This document shows positions 25,840 to 34,486 of a stretch of DNA of 64,000 bases, piece after piece. A program made the translations under genes and the position numbers. The notes beneath the pieces were generated by a model. The model ran no database searches. It saw nothing but the letters and a program-made list of their open reading frames with translations, and had not been told where the DNA came from. The stretch's first letter is position 1. Each line of letters begins with the position of its first letter. The DNA lies in contig NZ_JACHVP010000002.1 of NCBI RefSeq assembly GCF_014190775.1, forward strand, positions 434,001-498,000, in the 5' to 3' direction. The stretch comes from Leifsonia aquatica. Lineage in GTDB: Bacteria > Actinomycetota > Actinomycetes > Actinomycetales > Microbacteriaceae.

Positions 25840-28800
25840 CTAGACCCGGCCCACCGTGAAGCGCAGGGTGCGGACCTCGAACGGTGCGAGGGCGAGGTCG
25901 AACGCGCCGTCCTCCGCAGCCGCGAGCGCGTCGAGGGGCTCCTCGAGCAGCGTCGTGGTGCGCGCCTCGCCGACGGCCGCATCCACTCGCACCCGCGCCG
26001 TCGCGCGGCGGCCGGCCGGCTCGTACAGCCGCACGACGAGGTCGCCGCTGCGGTCGTCGGCCAGCTTGACGCTGGAGAGCAGCGCGCCTCCCTCCACCGC
26101 CACGAGCGGGGCGACCTCCTGTGCGCCGTGCAGCGTCCGGGCATCCTGGTTCAGGAGGATGCCGGCCTGCGTCGCCTCGGTGAGCGTCGTCCCGATCACG
26201 AGGCCGTAGCGGTGGGTCTGGACGCCCTGGTCGGTCTCCGGGTCGGGGAACCGCGGGGCCCGCAGCAGCGACAGGCGCAGCGTGGTGGTGACCTCGCCAT
26301 CCGCCACCGAGCGCTCGGTGTCGTAGCCGTACACGGAGTCGTTGACGAGCGCGACGCCGAATCCCGGCTCCTCGACCAGCACGAAACGGTGCATCGAGGT
26401 CTCGAACTTCGCGGCCTCCCACGAGGTGTTCGTGTGCGTCACCCGCTTCTGCGCGCCGAACTGCGTCTCCGCGACGGTGTGCTCGGCGCGCACGTCGAGC
26501 GGGAACGCGACCTTGAGGAACTTCTCCGTCTCGTGCCAGTCGGTCGACTGGGCGATGGCGAGCGTCCGGGATCCGGGAGCGAGCTCCAGCGTCTGCTCCA
26601 CCGTCGACTGCGAGAAGGAGCGCCGCACCGTGACGCGGGCCACTCCGTCCGCGTCGATGCGCGCGTCGAGGGCGTCGACACCGCGGAGGTCCTCGACGCG
26701 ATTGCGGTAGAACCGGTCGACATCCCACGCGTCCCACATGTTCGGGAAGTCCTGGTGCAGCTGCAGGAGGTTCGCCTCGCGACCGGGTGCGATCGCGTCG
26801 CGGCCGGTCGAGAGGTCGATCGCCGACGTGACGAGTCCGTCGCGCGAGACGGTGACCGACACCAGCCCGTTCGCAAGCACGAACCCGTCGGCCGTCTCGG
26901 TCAGGGTCGCGGCCGTCTCGTGCGCGGTCGCCGCTCCGATCGCGTGCGCGGCCGTCGCGCCGAGCGTGGCCGCCGCGGGGTTGGCCACCAGCACGCGGTC
27001 GCCCTCCCCTGCGAGCGCCTGAAGAGCGGTCTCAATGAGGCCCTCGAGCTCCGCCGCGACGCGTGCGTACGTCTCCACGGCCTCCCGGTGCACCCAGGCG
27101 ATCGACGTGCCGGGCAGGATGTCGTGGAACTGCAGCAGCAGCACCTGCTGCCACAGGGCGTCGAGGCGTTCGTACGGGTAGTCGACGCCGGCCCGCACCG
27201 CGGCGGCGGAGCACCACAGCTCGGCCTCGATCAGCAGGTGCTCTGCCCTCCGGTTGCCCTGCTTGGTGCGGTGCTGCGAGGTGAGCGTCGCCCGGTGCAG
27301 TTCGAGGTAGAGCTCGCCCACCCAGACAGGCGCGTTCGGGAGTTCGGCGCGTGCCCGCTCGAAGAAGGCGTCGGGATGCTCCCACGCGACGCGGGCGCTG
27401 CCCTCCAGATCGGCGAGGCGAGCGGCCGTCCCCACCATCTCCCGGGTCGTTCCGCCGCCTCCGTCGCCCCAGCCGACCGGTGCGATCGATCCGGTGGCGC
27501 GGCGGTTCTCGCGGAACTGGCGGGAGGCCTTGGCCACCTCCTCGCCCGAGAGGCGCGAGTTGTACGTGTCCATCGGCGGGAAGTGCGTGAACACCTGCGA
27601 GCCGTCGATGCCCTCCCAGAGGAAGGTGTGGTGCGGGAACGTGTTGACCTGGTTCCAGGAGATCTTCTGCGTGAAGAACCACTCGAATCCCGCGCGACGC
27701 ATCAGCTGCGGCAACGCGGGGGAGTAGCCGAAGCTGTCGGGCAGCCAGACGCCCCTCGGCGCGATGCCGAACTCCTCGCGGAAGAACCGCTGCCCCTGGC
27801 TGAACTGCCGCACGAGCGCCTCGCCCGTCGGCATCACCGTGTCCGACTCGACCCACATGCCGCCGAGGGGCAGGAAGCGCCCGGCGGCGACGGCCGCGAC
27901 GATCCGCTTCCACACCTCGGGCCGGTGCTCCTTGACCCACGCGTACTGCTGGGCGCTCGACATCCCGTAGACGAAGTCGTCGGTCTGGTCGATGAGGTCG
28001 GCCATCGAGGAGGTCGTGCGCGCCACCTTGCGCACCGTCTCGCGCACCGGCCAGAGCCAGGCGGAGTCGATGTGTGCGTGCCCGACGGCGGAGATCCGGT
28101 GGGCCGACGCGTCGGCGGGTGCGGCGAGGGCGGGGGCGAGCGCCGCACGGGCCGAGGCCGCCGTCTCCGGGATGCGCTGCAGGTCGAGCGCGTCGAGCGC
28201 GTCGTCCAGGGCCTGCAGGATGCGCATGCGCCGTGGCCCCTCGGGCAACTCGGCCTGCAGCTCCAGCAGCACCGCGATGTCGAGACCCAGCTCGTGCACC
28301 TGGGGCTCGAACACGGTGAGGTCGAATCGGCGGGTCGTGTAGAGCGGCTTCGGCGACGAGGTCAGGATGTCGCCCTCCTGCGTGGGGAGGAAGGGGTGGT
28401 AGTCGAGCAGGACGGGGTTGGCCGCGGCCTCCACGTACAGCTCGACCGGCTCCCCGCCCGCAGCGCTCTCGGCGACCAGCACCCACTGGTTGCGCGGATT
28501 GATCGACTTCACCGGCGTCCCGTCCGGCCGGTAGACGAGGCCCTCGCACTGGAAGCCGGGCATGTTCGTGTCGAACCCGAGGTCGGCGACGATCTCGATG
28601 CGTCGCCCGGCCCATTCGGTCGGAACCTTGCCGGTCAGCCGGAACCAGGTCGTGCCCCAGGCCGGTCCCCACGGCATGCCGACGACCGTGGGCGTGTACT
28701 CCAACGCGAGACCCTCCGCCGGCGGGATGGGCTCCCCCGGCAGCTCGTTCCAGGCCACCTCCAGCGGGACAGAGACGCCGTGCGTCGCCGGCAGGATGCG

Positions 28801-28854
28801 CTCGTCGAGCACGCGTCGGGCGCGGCCGGTGGTGAGGGTGATGTCGTCGTGCAT
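25840..28854 (-). CDS. Glycoside hydrolase family 38 alpha-mannosidase
   Basis: A 1004-aa cytoplasmic enzyme. The zinc site is in VGHAHIDSAWLW (His 259, His 261, Asp 263). The nucleophile Asp is in VWLPDSFGYSPALPQL (Asp ~373). FHDILPGTSI in the middle domain supplies a further conserved His/Asp pair. The beta-rich C-terminal half is typical of the family. ATG 28854 has a GAAGG ribosome site, nine bases after the upstream gene's stop. It removes alpha-linked mannose. In this operon it probably trims high-mannose oligosaccharides after import. Confidence 0.92.
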   Translation of the reverse strand: MHDDITLTTGRARRVLDERILPATHGVSVPLEVAWNELPGEPIPPAEGLALEYTPTVVGMPWGPAWGTTWFRLTGKVPTEWAGRRIEIVADLGFDTNMPGFQCEGLVYRPDGTPVKSINPRNQWVLVAESAAGGEPVELYVEAAANPVLLDYHPFLPTQEGDILTSSPKPLYTTRRFDLTVFEPQVHELGLDIAVLLELQAELPEGPRRMRILQALDDALDALDLQRIPETAASARAALAPALAAPADASAHRISAVGHAHIDSAWLWPVRETVRKVARTTSSMADLIDQTDDFVYGMSSAQQYAWVKEHRPEVWKRIVAAVAAGRFLPLGGMWVESDTVMPTGEALVRQFSQGQRFFREEFGIAPRGVWLPDSFGYSPALPQLMRRAGFEWFFTQKISWNQVNTFPHHTFLWEGIDGSQVFTHFPPMDTYNSRLSGEEVAKASRQFRENRRATGSIAPVGWGDGGGGTTREMVGTAARLADLEGSARVAWEHPDAFFERARAELPNAPVWVGELYLELHRATLTSQHRTKQGNRRAEHLLIEAELWCSAAAVRAGVDYPYERLDALWQQVLLLQFHDILPGTSIAWVHREAVETYARVAAELEGLIETALQALAGEGDRVLVANPAAATLGATAAHAIGAATAHETAATLTETADGFVLANGLVSVTVSRDGLVTSAIDLSTGRDAIAPGREANLLQLHQDFPNMWDAWDVDRFYRNRVEDLRGVDALDARIDADGVARVTVRRSFSQSTVEQTLELAPGSRTLAIAQSTDWHETEKFLKVAFPLDVRAEHTVAETQFGAQKRVTHTNTSWEAAKFETSMHRFVLVEEPGFGVALVNDSVYGYDTERSVADGEVTTTLRLSLLRAPRFPDPETDQGVQTHRYGLVIGTTLTEATQAGILLNQDARTLHGAQEVAPLVAVEGGALLSSVKLADDRSGDLVVRLYEPAGRRATARVRVDAAVGEARTTTLLEEPLDALAAAEDGAFDLALAPFEVRTLRFTVGRV

Positions 28855-28862
28855 GCTGGCCT

Positions 28863-30152
28863 TCAACTTTCTGGGTGGGTCAGGGCGGTCGCGACGGCGA
28901 ACGGGCCGTCGATGAGTCGGTGGATGCCGCGGGTGCGCAGGGCGGCCTCGTCGGCGGATCGGGAGCGGAGGACGACCTGCGGTCCGTAGCCGAGCTGCTC
29001 GGCCGCGTCGAGCCAGGCGAGCGAGAACCGTCCCCCGGGTGCGCAGGAGCGCCGGGCGTCCGGAACGGGGAGCCCGCGCTCATCGACGTCGTCGAGCACG
29101 ATCGCCGTCTCCGGCGCGGGCGCGGCCGGCGAACCGCGCAGCTCTCCGGCCAGCTCGGCGAAGCGGGCGCCGACCGGTTTCAGGACGCCGTCCGACGTGA
29201 ACAGCCCGAGGTCGTACTCGAGGTCGGGGAAGTCGACGAGCGCGCGTGAGACGTCGTGCGAGCACCACCAGGTGACGCCGAACGCCTCCTGCACACCGGC
29301 GGCGTTCCGGATGGTGCGCTCGACGAACTCCGGAGCGTCGACCGGGGGGATCACGTTGGTGGGCGCGCCGACCTCCTGCAGCCAGTTGGGCCGGAGCGGG
29401 TCGCGGTTCCAGGCGGCCGCCAGCTGCATCAGGTACTCACCGTGCCGAACCGATCCGGCACCCAGCGGGCCGTGCACGCGCCCGGCGCCGTTGAACACCC
29501 AGGAGTGCGTCACGGTCATGTCGCCGTGCTCGGCGGCGTGGGCGGGCCCGAACGGCTGGTGGTCGTCGTACCAGGCGGCGTCGTACTGGGCGACCGTGAC
29601 CGCGGGCGCTCCCCGGTGGCTGCCGCCGAGGCCGTCGCGTGCCGCGGCGACCATCGTCCCGAGCCAGCTCTCCGCCTGGCCGGGAGCGACCGCGTGCGGT
29701 GCGGGATGCGGCGCGTGCGCGAACTGATTCAGCTCGTTGCCGATGGTCACGCCCAGGAGATTCGGCCGACCGGCGACGGCCGACGCCAGCTGCCGCACGT
29801 ACGCGGCCGTCGAGCCGACCACGTCCGGGTCGGTGAACAGGTTGCGGCGGTGCCAGCTCTCGAGCCATGACGGCAGGAAGTCGAAGCTCGACAGGTGCCC
29901 CTGCAGCGCGTCCACGTTGACGTCCAGGCCGAACGAGGCGGCGATGTCGACCACCTGCACGACGTCGTCGAGCGCCGATGTGCGCACGAGGGAGCGGTTG
30001 GGCTGCACGATCGGCCAGAGCGGGAAGATCCGCACGTGGTCGGCGCCGAGGGAGGCGACGGCCTCGAAGTCGCGCGCCACCGCCGTCGGCGAGAAGTCGA
30101 GCCAGGAGTGGAACCAATCCACGGAGGGGGTGTAGTTGACGCCGAACCGCAT
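28863..30152 (-). CDS. Clan GH-A hydrolase, probable GH5_18-type beta-mannosidase
   Basis: A 429-aa TIM-barrel enzyme without signal peptide. The acid/base Glu is in VTIGNELNQF (Glu 140) and the nucleophile Glu in NWLQEVGAPTN (Glu 260), the two strand-end glutamates of clan GH-A. The N-terminal blocks MRFGVNYTPS, WFHSWLDF and LQGHLSSFDFLPSW resemble what I remember of GH5 subfamily 18, whose bifidobacterial member splits Man-beta-1,4-GlcNAc from the N-glycan core. That subfamily call needs a search. Start overlaps the permease stop (TGATG). Confidence 0.75.
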   Translation of the reverse strand: MRFGVNYTPSVDWFHSWLDFSPTAVARDFEAVASLGADHVRIFPLWPIVQPNRSLVRTSALDDVVQVVDIAASFGLDVNVDALQGHLSSFDFLPSWLESWHRRNLFTDPDVVGSTAAYVRQLASAVAGRPNLLGVTIGNELNQFAHAPHPAPHAVAPGQAESWLGTMVAAARDGLGGSHRGAPAVTVAQYDAAWYDDHQPFGPAHAAEHGDMTVTHSWVFNGAGRVHGPLGAGSVRHGEYLMQLAAAWNRDPLRPNWLQEVGAPTNVIPPVDAPEFVERTIRNAAGVQEAFGVTWWCSHDVSRALVDFPDLEYDLGLFTSDGVLKPVGARFAELAGELRGSPAAPAPETAIVLDDVDERGLPVPDARRSCAPGGRFSLAWLDAAEQLGYGPQVVLRSRSADEAALRTRGIHRLIDGPFAVATALTHPES

Positions 30153-31081
30153 CAGCCCTTCACACCTCCCTCTTCGACGCCCTTGAAGAAGAACCGCTGC
30201 AGCACGGCGAAGACGATCGCGATCGGGATGAACGCGATCATGGTGCCGGCGGCGATCAGCCGCTGATCGTTGGAGAAGGTGCCCTGCAGGTATTGCAGGC
30301 CGACCGTCAGGGTGAGGTTATCCGGCGACTGGAGCACGATCAAGGGCCAGAGGAAGTCGTCCCACGCGCCGATGAATGCGAAGATCGCGACGACCGCGAT
30401 GGTGCCCTGCACGACCGGCAGCGCGATGTGCCGCAGCCGTTGCCAGGCGTTCGCACCATCCATCACCGCCGCCTGGTCGATCTCCTCCGGGAGCTGCCGG
30501 AACGCGTTGTACATCAGCAGCACGTTGAGCGCCGCGATCATCCCGGGCAGCGCGACGCCGGCGAGGGAGTCGGCGAGCCCGAGATCCTTGATCGTCACGA
30601 ACTGCGAGATGATCGTCGCCTCGCCGGGCAGCACGAGCGTCGCCAGGAAGAGCCCGAGGACGACCTTGCGCCCGCGCCACCGCAATCGGGCGATGGCGAA
30701 GCCCGCGAGGGTGGCGAACACGATGTTGCCGATCACGTCGATCGCCGCGACCACCAGCGAGTTGCCGATGTACAGCCACACCGGGATCGCGTCGGCGACC
30801 TTGGCGTAGTTCTCGAGGGTCGGCTGCGCCGGGATGAACGACGGAGACGCCGTGTAGATGTCCTCGCCGCTGCCCTTGAGCGATGTCGAGAGTTGCCACA
30901 GGAACGGCCCGACCGTGATGAACAGCACCACGACGAGGAGCACGTAGCGGAAGATGCGCTCGCCGCGGGACATGACGCCCCACGCCCGGCGTCGACGGCG
31001 GCGAACAGGGGCGGTGCGCGGCTCCCTGCCGTCCGGCTCGGGCACGGACGGCGCCGGAGTGTCTGCGATGGTCTGGGTCAT
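30152..31081 (-). CDS. Sugar ABC transporter permease, MalG-type (CUT1)
   Basis: A 309-aa inner-membrane permease with six helices. The cytoplasmic EAA loop reads EEIDQAAVMDGANAWQRL, the contact site for the ATPase. The N-terminal tail is long and rich in Pro and Arg. ATGA overlap with the partner permease. The operon lacks an ATPase gene, so it presumably uses a shared MsiK-type ATPase encoded elsewhere, as is common for CUT1 systems of actinobacteria. Confidence 0.93.
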   Translation of the reverse strand: MTQTIADTPAPSVPEPDGREPRTAPVRRRRRRAWGVMSRGERIFRYVLLVVVLFITVGPFLWQLSTSLKGSGEDIYTASPSFIPAQPTLENYAKVADAIPVWLYIGNSLVVAAIDVIGNIVFATLAGFAIARLRWRGRKVVLGLFLATLVLPGEATIISQFVTIKDLGLADSLAGVALPGMIAALNVLLMYNAFRQLPEEIDQAAVMDGANAWQRLRHIALPVVQGTIAVVAIFAFIGAWDDFLWPLIVLQSPDNLTLTVGLQYLQGTFSNDQRLIAAGTMIAFIPIAIVFAVLQRFFFKGVEEGGVKG

Positions 31082-31956
31082 CGGTCCGCCTTGTTGTTGA
31101 TCCGGGCGAGGACGAGCATCGGCACGAGCGTCACGGCGAACAGCAGCAGGCTGAGCGCCGAGGCGTAGCCGAGGTTGCCGGTGAAGCCGCGGGCGTACTG
31201 CTGGATGAGCATCACGAGCGACTGGTCCTGACCTCCCGGGCCGCCCGTCCCGTTGGTCAGGATGTAGAGCTCGCTGAACACGCGCAGTGCCGAGACGCAG
31301 ACCAGGATGCCGATGAGCGTCATCGTTCCGCGCACGCCGGGAACGGTCACCGACCAGAACCGCCGCATGGCGCCCGCGCCGTCGATCGCGGCGGCCTCGT
31401 GGAGGTCTTTGCCGACGTTCGCGAGCGCGGCCAGGAAGATGATCATGTAGTAGCCGAGGCCTTTCCAGACGGTCAGGCTGATCGCGCTGAACAGCAGGAG
31501 CCAGCGGTCGGTGAGGAACGGGATCGGTCCCTGGACGACGCCGAGGGCCTTCGCCATCTCGTTGATCACGCCGCGGTCGTCGAGGATCCACGTCCAGATG
31601 AGCCCGACGACGACCGCGGACGCGATCACGGGCGTGTAGTACGCCGTGCGGAAGAACGCGATGCCCGCCATCCGCTTCTCCACCAGCATCGCCATCAGCA
31701 ACGGGAGGAGCGTCAGCAGCGGCAGGCAGACCGCCATGTAGATGACGCTGTTGAGCAGCGCCTCCCACACCTGCGGGTCGGCCAGCAGCTGCTCGAAGTT
31801 CTTCAGCCCGACGAAGTCGGTCGCCCCGCCGAGCGGGCTCGCGTTGGTGAACGAGAGCCGCACGGTGTTGATCGACGGCCAGACGCTGAAGACCAGCAGC
31901 CACAGGAGCGCCGGGGCGACCAGGATCCACGGGGTGAACCAGCGGTTCGCGCGCAT
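31078..31956 (-). CDS. Sugar ABC transporter permease, MalF-type (CUT1)
   Basis: A 292-aa permease with six helices, starting MRANRWFTPWILVAPALLW. The EAA loop reads KDLHEAAAIDGAGAMRRFW. It forms the channel with the MalG-type partner downstream and lies six bases behind the binding-protein gene. Substrate is inferred from the locus to be a mannose-containing oligosaccharide. Confidence 0.93.
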   Translation of the reverse strand: MRANRWFTPWILVAPALLWLLVFSVWPSINTVRLSFTNASPLGGATDFVGLKNFEQLLADPQVWEALLNSVIYMAVCLPLLTLLPLLMAMLVEKRMAGIAFFRTAYYTPVIASAVVVGLIWTWILDDRGVINEMAKALGVVQGPIPFLTDRWLLLFSAISLTVWKGLGYYMIIFLAALANVGKDLHEAAAIDGAGAMRRFWSVTVPGVRGTMTLIGILVCVSALRVFSELYILTNGTGGPGGQDQSLVMLIQQYARGFTGNLGYASALSLLLFAVTLVPMLVLARINNKADR

Positions 31957-31962
31957 CGGCGG

Positions 31963-33267
31963 TCAGCCGTTCGCCAGCAGGCTGTTCATCTTGGCCTGAG
32001 CGGTCTGCAGCGCTTCCTTCGCACTCACGTCGCCCTTCATCGCGAGGGCGATCTGCTGGTCGAGGACCGTGGTCATGGCCGAGTTGGCCTGCACGGGGGT
32101 GAGGTTCTCGGCGGTCTTCAGCGCCTCGTTGGCGAGTACGCGAGCCTGACCGTTCGTGGTCCCGTCGTCCTTCGAGAAGAACGGGTCGGACTGCGACGAC
32201 ACGGTCGACGGGAAGATGTTCACCAGGCGGGCGAACGCCTCCTGGTTCTTCGCGTTCGTCAGGAACTCGGCGAATGCCTTCGCCGTGGCGGGGTGCTTCG
32301 ACTTCGCCGAGACGCTGACGCCCTGCACGTAGAGCGGCGGGGTGTCGAGCGCCGCGGAGACGGCGACGTTGCCCTTCAGGGACGGGTTGTTCTTCTCGAA
32401 GTCGGCCAGGCTGGTCGCGCCGCCCGTCGTCCAGGCGACCTTGCCCTGGGTGAAGAGCGTGGAGTTGCCGAGGTAGTCGCTGTTCAGCACCGACGGCGGC
32501 AGGAAGCCGTCCCGGTAGGCGGCGGCGTAGCGATCGAGCAGGTCGACCGCCTTCTGGGAGTCGGCGAAGACGAACTTCGTGCCGTCGCCGTTGAGCACGT
32601 CGACACCGGCGAGGGTGAAGTCGCCGAGGCCCGGCTTGCGGCTCATGAGGTAGTCGTCGGGGCACGCCGCGTGCGTCGTCGCCGCCTGCTCGAACAGCTC
32701 GTCGGTGGTGGCCGGCGGTGCGGCCGGGTCGAGTCCGCACGCCGTGAACATGGTCGTGTTCCAGTAGTTGACGTCGGTGTTGAGGTACCAGGGGTAGCCG
32801 TACACCCCGTCGAGCCCCTTGTACTCGTAGGCGTCGAGGGCGCCGGCGACATACGTCTTCGCGAGGTCGCCGGATCCCGAGGCGACATCGGCGAGGAAGC
32901 CGCGCTTGGCGAGCGGGAGGGCGATGTCCGGCGGGAGGTTGACCACGTCGGGCAGCGAGCCCGCGGCCGCCTGGCTGAGGACCTTCTCCGCATAGCCGTC
33001 TCCCGGCTGGTCGACGAGCGTGACCGTGGCGCCGGGGTGCGCCTTCTCGAAGTCGCTCGTGACGCCCTTGAGGTAGTCGGTGAACTTGGGTGTGAGCGCC
33101 CAGGTCTGGAGTGTGATGGTGCCGGTGACCGATCCGTCGGAGGCTGCGTCGCCGTCTCCGGCCGAGCAGGAGGTGAGGAGGGCGGCGGTCGCGGCCGCCG
33201 CGCCGAGCAGGCCTACTGCGCGGACCAGCGCCGAGCGGCGGAAGGGGGAGTGGGTGCGGTTGCTCAT
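31963..33267 (-). CDS. Extracellular sugar-binding lipoprotein (CUT1)
   Basis: A 434-aa protein. The lipobox is LLTSCSAG near residue 35, so it is a membrane-anchored lipoprotein. The mature part has family 1 binding-protein features: GTITLQTWALTPKFTDYL, VNLPPDIALPLAKRGFL, DGVYGYPWYLN. ATG 33267 has a GAAGGAG ribosome site. First gene of the ABC-mannosidase operon, directly behind the LacI-controlled promoter. It should capture the oligosaccharide released outside the cell. Confidence 0.92.
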   Translation of the reverse strand: MSNRTHSPFRRSALVRAVGLLGAAAATAALLTSCSAGDGDAASDGSVTGTITLQTWALTPKFTDYLKGVTSDFEKAHPGATVTLVDQPGDGYAEKVLSQAAAGSLPDVVNLPPDIALPLAKRGFLADVASGSGDLAKTYVAGALDAYEYKGLDGVYGYPWYLNTDVNYWNTTMFTACGLDPAAPPATTDELFEQAATTHAACPDDYLMSRKPGLGDFTLAGVDVLNGDGTKFVFADSQKAVDLLDRYAAAYRDGFLPPSVLNSDYLGNSTLFTQGKVAWTTGGATSLADFEKNNPSLKGNVAVSAALDTPPLYVQGVSVSAKSKHPATAKAFAEFLTNAKNQEAFARLVNIFPSTVSSQSDPFFSKDDGTTNGQARVLANEALKTAENLTPVQANSAMTTVLDQQIALAMKGDVSAKEALQTAQAKMNSLLANG

Positions 33268-33294
33268 CGTTTCGGACTCCTTCGTTCGCGGATG

Positions 33295-33310
33295 ACTAGA
33301 ACGCTTTAGT
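33295..33310. promoter_or_regulatory. LacI-type operator O1
   Basis: ACTAGAACGCTTTAGT is a 16-bp pseudo-palindrome with central CG; six of eight base pairs match. It lies in the leader of the ABC operon about 34 bp downstream of the predicted transcription start and matches O2 and O3 (consensus ACTAnAnCGnTnTAGT). Confidence 0.75.
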
Positions 33311-33334
33311 GGCGGAATCATCGATGGTTCCGCC
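33311..33334. promoter_or_regulatory. 24-bp near-perfect palindrome in the operon leader
   Basis: The arms are GGCGGAATCATC and GATGGTTCCGCC; 11 of 12 pairs match. It directly abuts O1 and lies in the predicted 5' leader of the ABC operon. It could bind a second regulator or form a stable RNA hairpin. Confidence 0.6.
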
Positions 33335-33350
33335 GCACTCTCGTCTAACA

Positions 33351-33379
33351 TTTATGACGCACTAAAGCGGTATAGTCAA
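33351..33379 (-). promoter_or_regulatory. Promoter of the ABC-mannosidase operon
   Basis: On the minus strand, TTGACT (33379-33374) and CATAAA (33356-33351) are 17 bp apart. Operator O2 lies between and partly over the -35, so LacI binding would block polymerase. Transcription would start near 33344. Confidence 0.55.
33361..33376. promoter_or_regulatory. LacI-type operator O2
   Basis: ACTAAAGCGGTATAGT, central CG, six of eight pairs matching. Its TATAGT end is also a good -10 hexamer for the divergent lacI-type gene, so the repressor probably controls its own gene too. O1 and O2 centres are 66 bp apart. Confidence 0.75.
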
Positions 33380-33402
33380 GCCTCGCCCGGCATGATGGGT
33401 GC

Positions 33403-34458
33403 GTGGCACCCGACACAGAGGAGAACGACCTGACTCCGCCCAAACGCGCGACGATCGCGGACATCGCGGCGCGAGCCGGCGTCTCGCCGGGCGCGGTCTC
33501 GTTCGCGCTCAACAACCGGCCGGGCGTCTCCGAGGAGACGCGCGCCCGCATCGTCCAGATCGCGCAAGAGCTGCACTGGCGCCCCCATTCGGCGGCCCGC
33601 GCGCTGGGCGGGGCTCGCGCGGGCACGATCGGCTTCGTCCTGAACCGGCCCGCCCGCACGCTGGGGACGGAAACGTTCTTCGGCGACCTGATCTCGGGCA
33701 TCCAGCTCGGCCTGAGCGGTTCGCACACCGGCGTCAACCTCCTCGTCGCCCGGGACCTCGCCGAGGAGCTGGACACCTACCAGGAATGGTGGAACGGGCA
33801 CCAGGTGGACGGCGTGATCGTCGTCGATCCGCGCGAGCAGGACGCCCGTGTCGATCTGCTCGCCGAGCTCGGGATGCCCGCGGTCGTGGTCGGGTCGCGA
33901 CCGTCGGCCGAAGGCGCGCCTCCCACGGTCTGGATCGACGATTCCGAGGCCGCGATGACGGTGTTCGGATATCTGCACGCGCTCGGTCACACCCGCATCG
34001 CCCACGTCGCCGGCGTGGAGGCGTTCGAGCACACCCGGATGCGCACGGCGGCGCTGCAGACCTTCGCGGAGTCGGCGGGTCTGGCGTTCGCGCAGTCCTC
34101 CGCGACCGACTATTCGGCCGAGCAAGGAGCGTCCGTGACGCGGACGCTCCTATCTCGCTCCGAGCCGCCGACGGCCATCGTCTACGACAACGACGTGCTC
34201 GCCGTCGCCGGGCTCGGCGTCGCCGCCGAGATGGGCGTCGGAGTGCCGGACCGGCTCTCGATCGTCTCGTTCGACGACTCCGTCATGGCGCGCCTCGTGC
34301 GGCCGTCCCTCACCGCGCTCCGGCGGGACACGGTGGAGCTGGGCGAGCGCGCCTCCCGGCTGCTCCTCGACCAGATCGAGAGCGGGCGCACGCTGGAGTC
34401 GCGACCCGGGCCGTCCCTGACGCTCGAGGTGCGGGACTCCACCGCGCCGCCGGCGTGA
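33403..34458 (+). CDS. LacI-family repressor of the mannoside locus
   Basis: A 351-aa regulator starting at GTG 33403. The N-terminal helix-turn-helix and hinge read ATIADIAARAGVSPGAVSFALN and a hinge around RPHSAARALGG. The rest is a periplasmic-binding-protein-like effector domain with GTIGFVL, DGVIVVDPRE, HVAGVE and IVSFDDS. Divergent from the ABC operon, with O1/O2 in between and O3 before the Endo H-type gene on its other side. It presumably represses all three units until a mannose-containing sugar binds. Confidence 0.92.
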   Translation: MAPDTEENDLTPPKRATIADIAARAGVSPGAVSFALNNRPGVSEETRARIVQIAQELHWRPHSAARALGGARAGTIGFVLNRPARTLGTETFFGDLISGIQLGLSGSHTGVNLLVARDLAEELDTYQEWWNGHQVDGVIVVDPREQDARVDLLAELGMPAVVVGSRPSAEGAPPTVWIDDSEAAMTVFGYLHALGHTRIAHVAGVEAFEHTRMRTAALQTFAESAGLAFAQSSATDYSAEQGASVTRTLLSRSEPPTAIVYDNDVLAVAGLGVAAEMGVGVPDRLSIVSFDDSVMARLVRPSLTALRRDTVELGERASRLLLDQIESGRTLESRPGPSLTLEVRDSTAPPA

Positions 34459-34486
34459 CGGCGCGGCGGGGCCGCGGCAGCCCGCT

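Noticed and set aside
24535-28989. Plus-strand open frame of about 1480 codons over the ATPase and alpha-mannosidase genes
   Set aside because: It is antisense to two proteins with complete catalytic motifs. Its translation is low-complexity Arg/Gly/Ala/His, as expected from the opposite strand of GC-rich codons.
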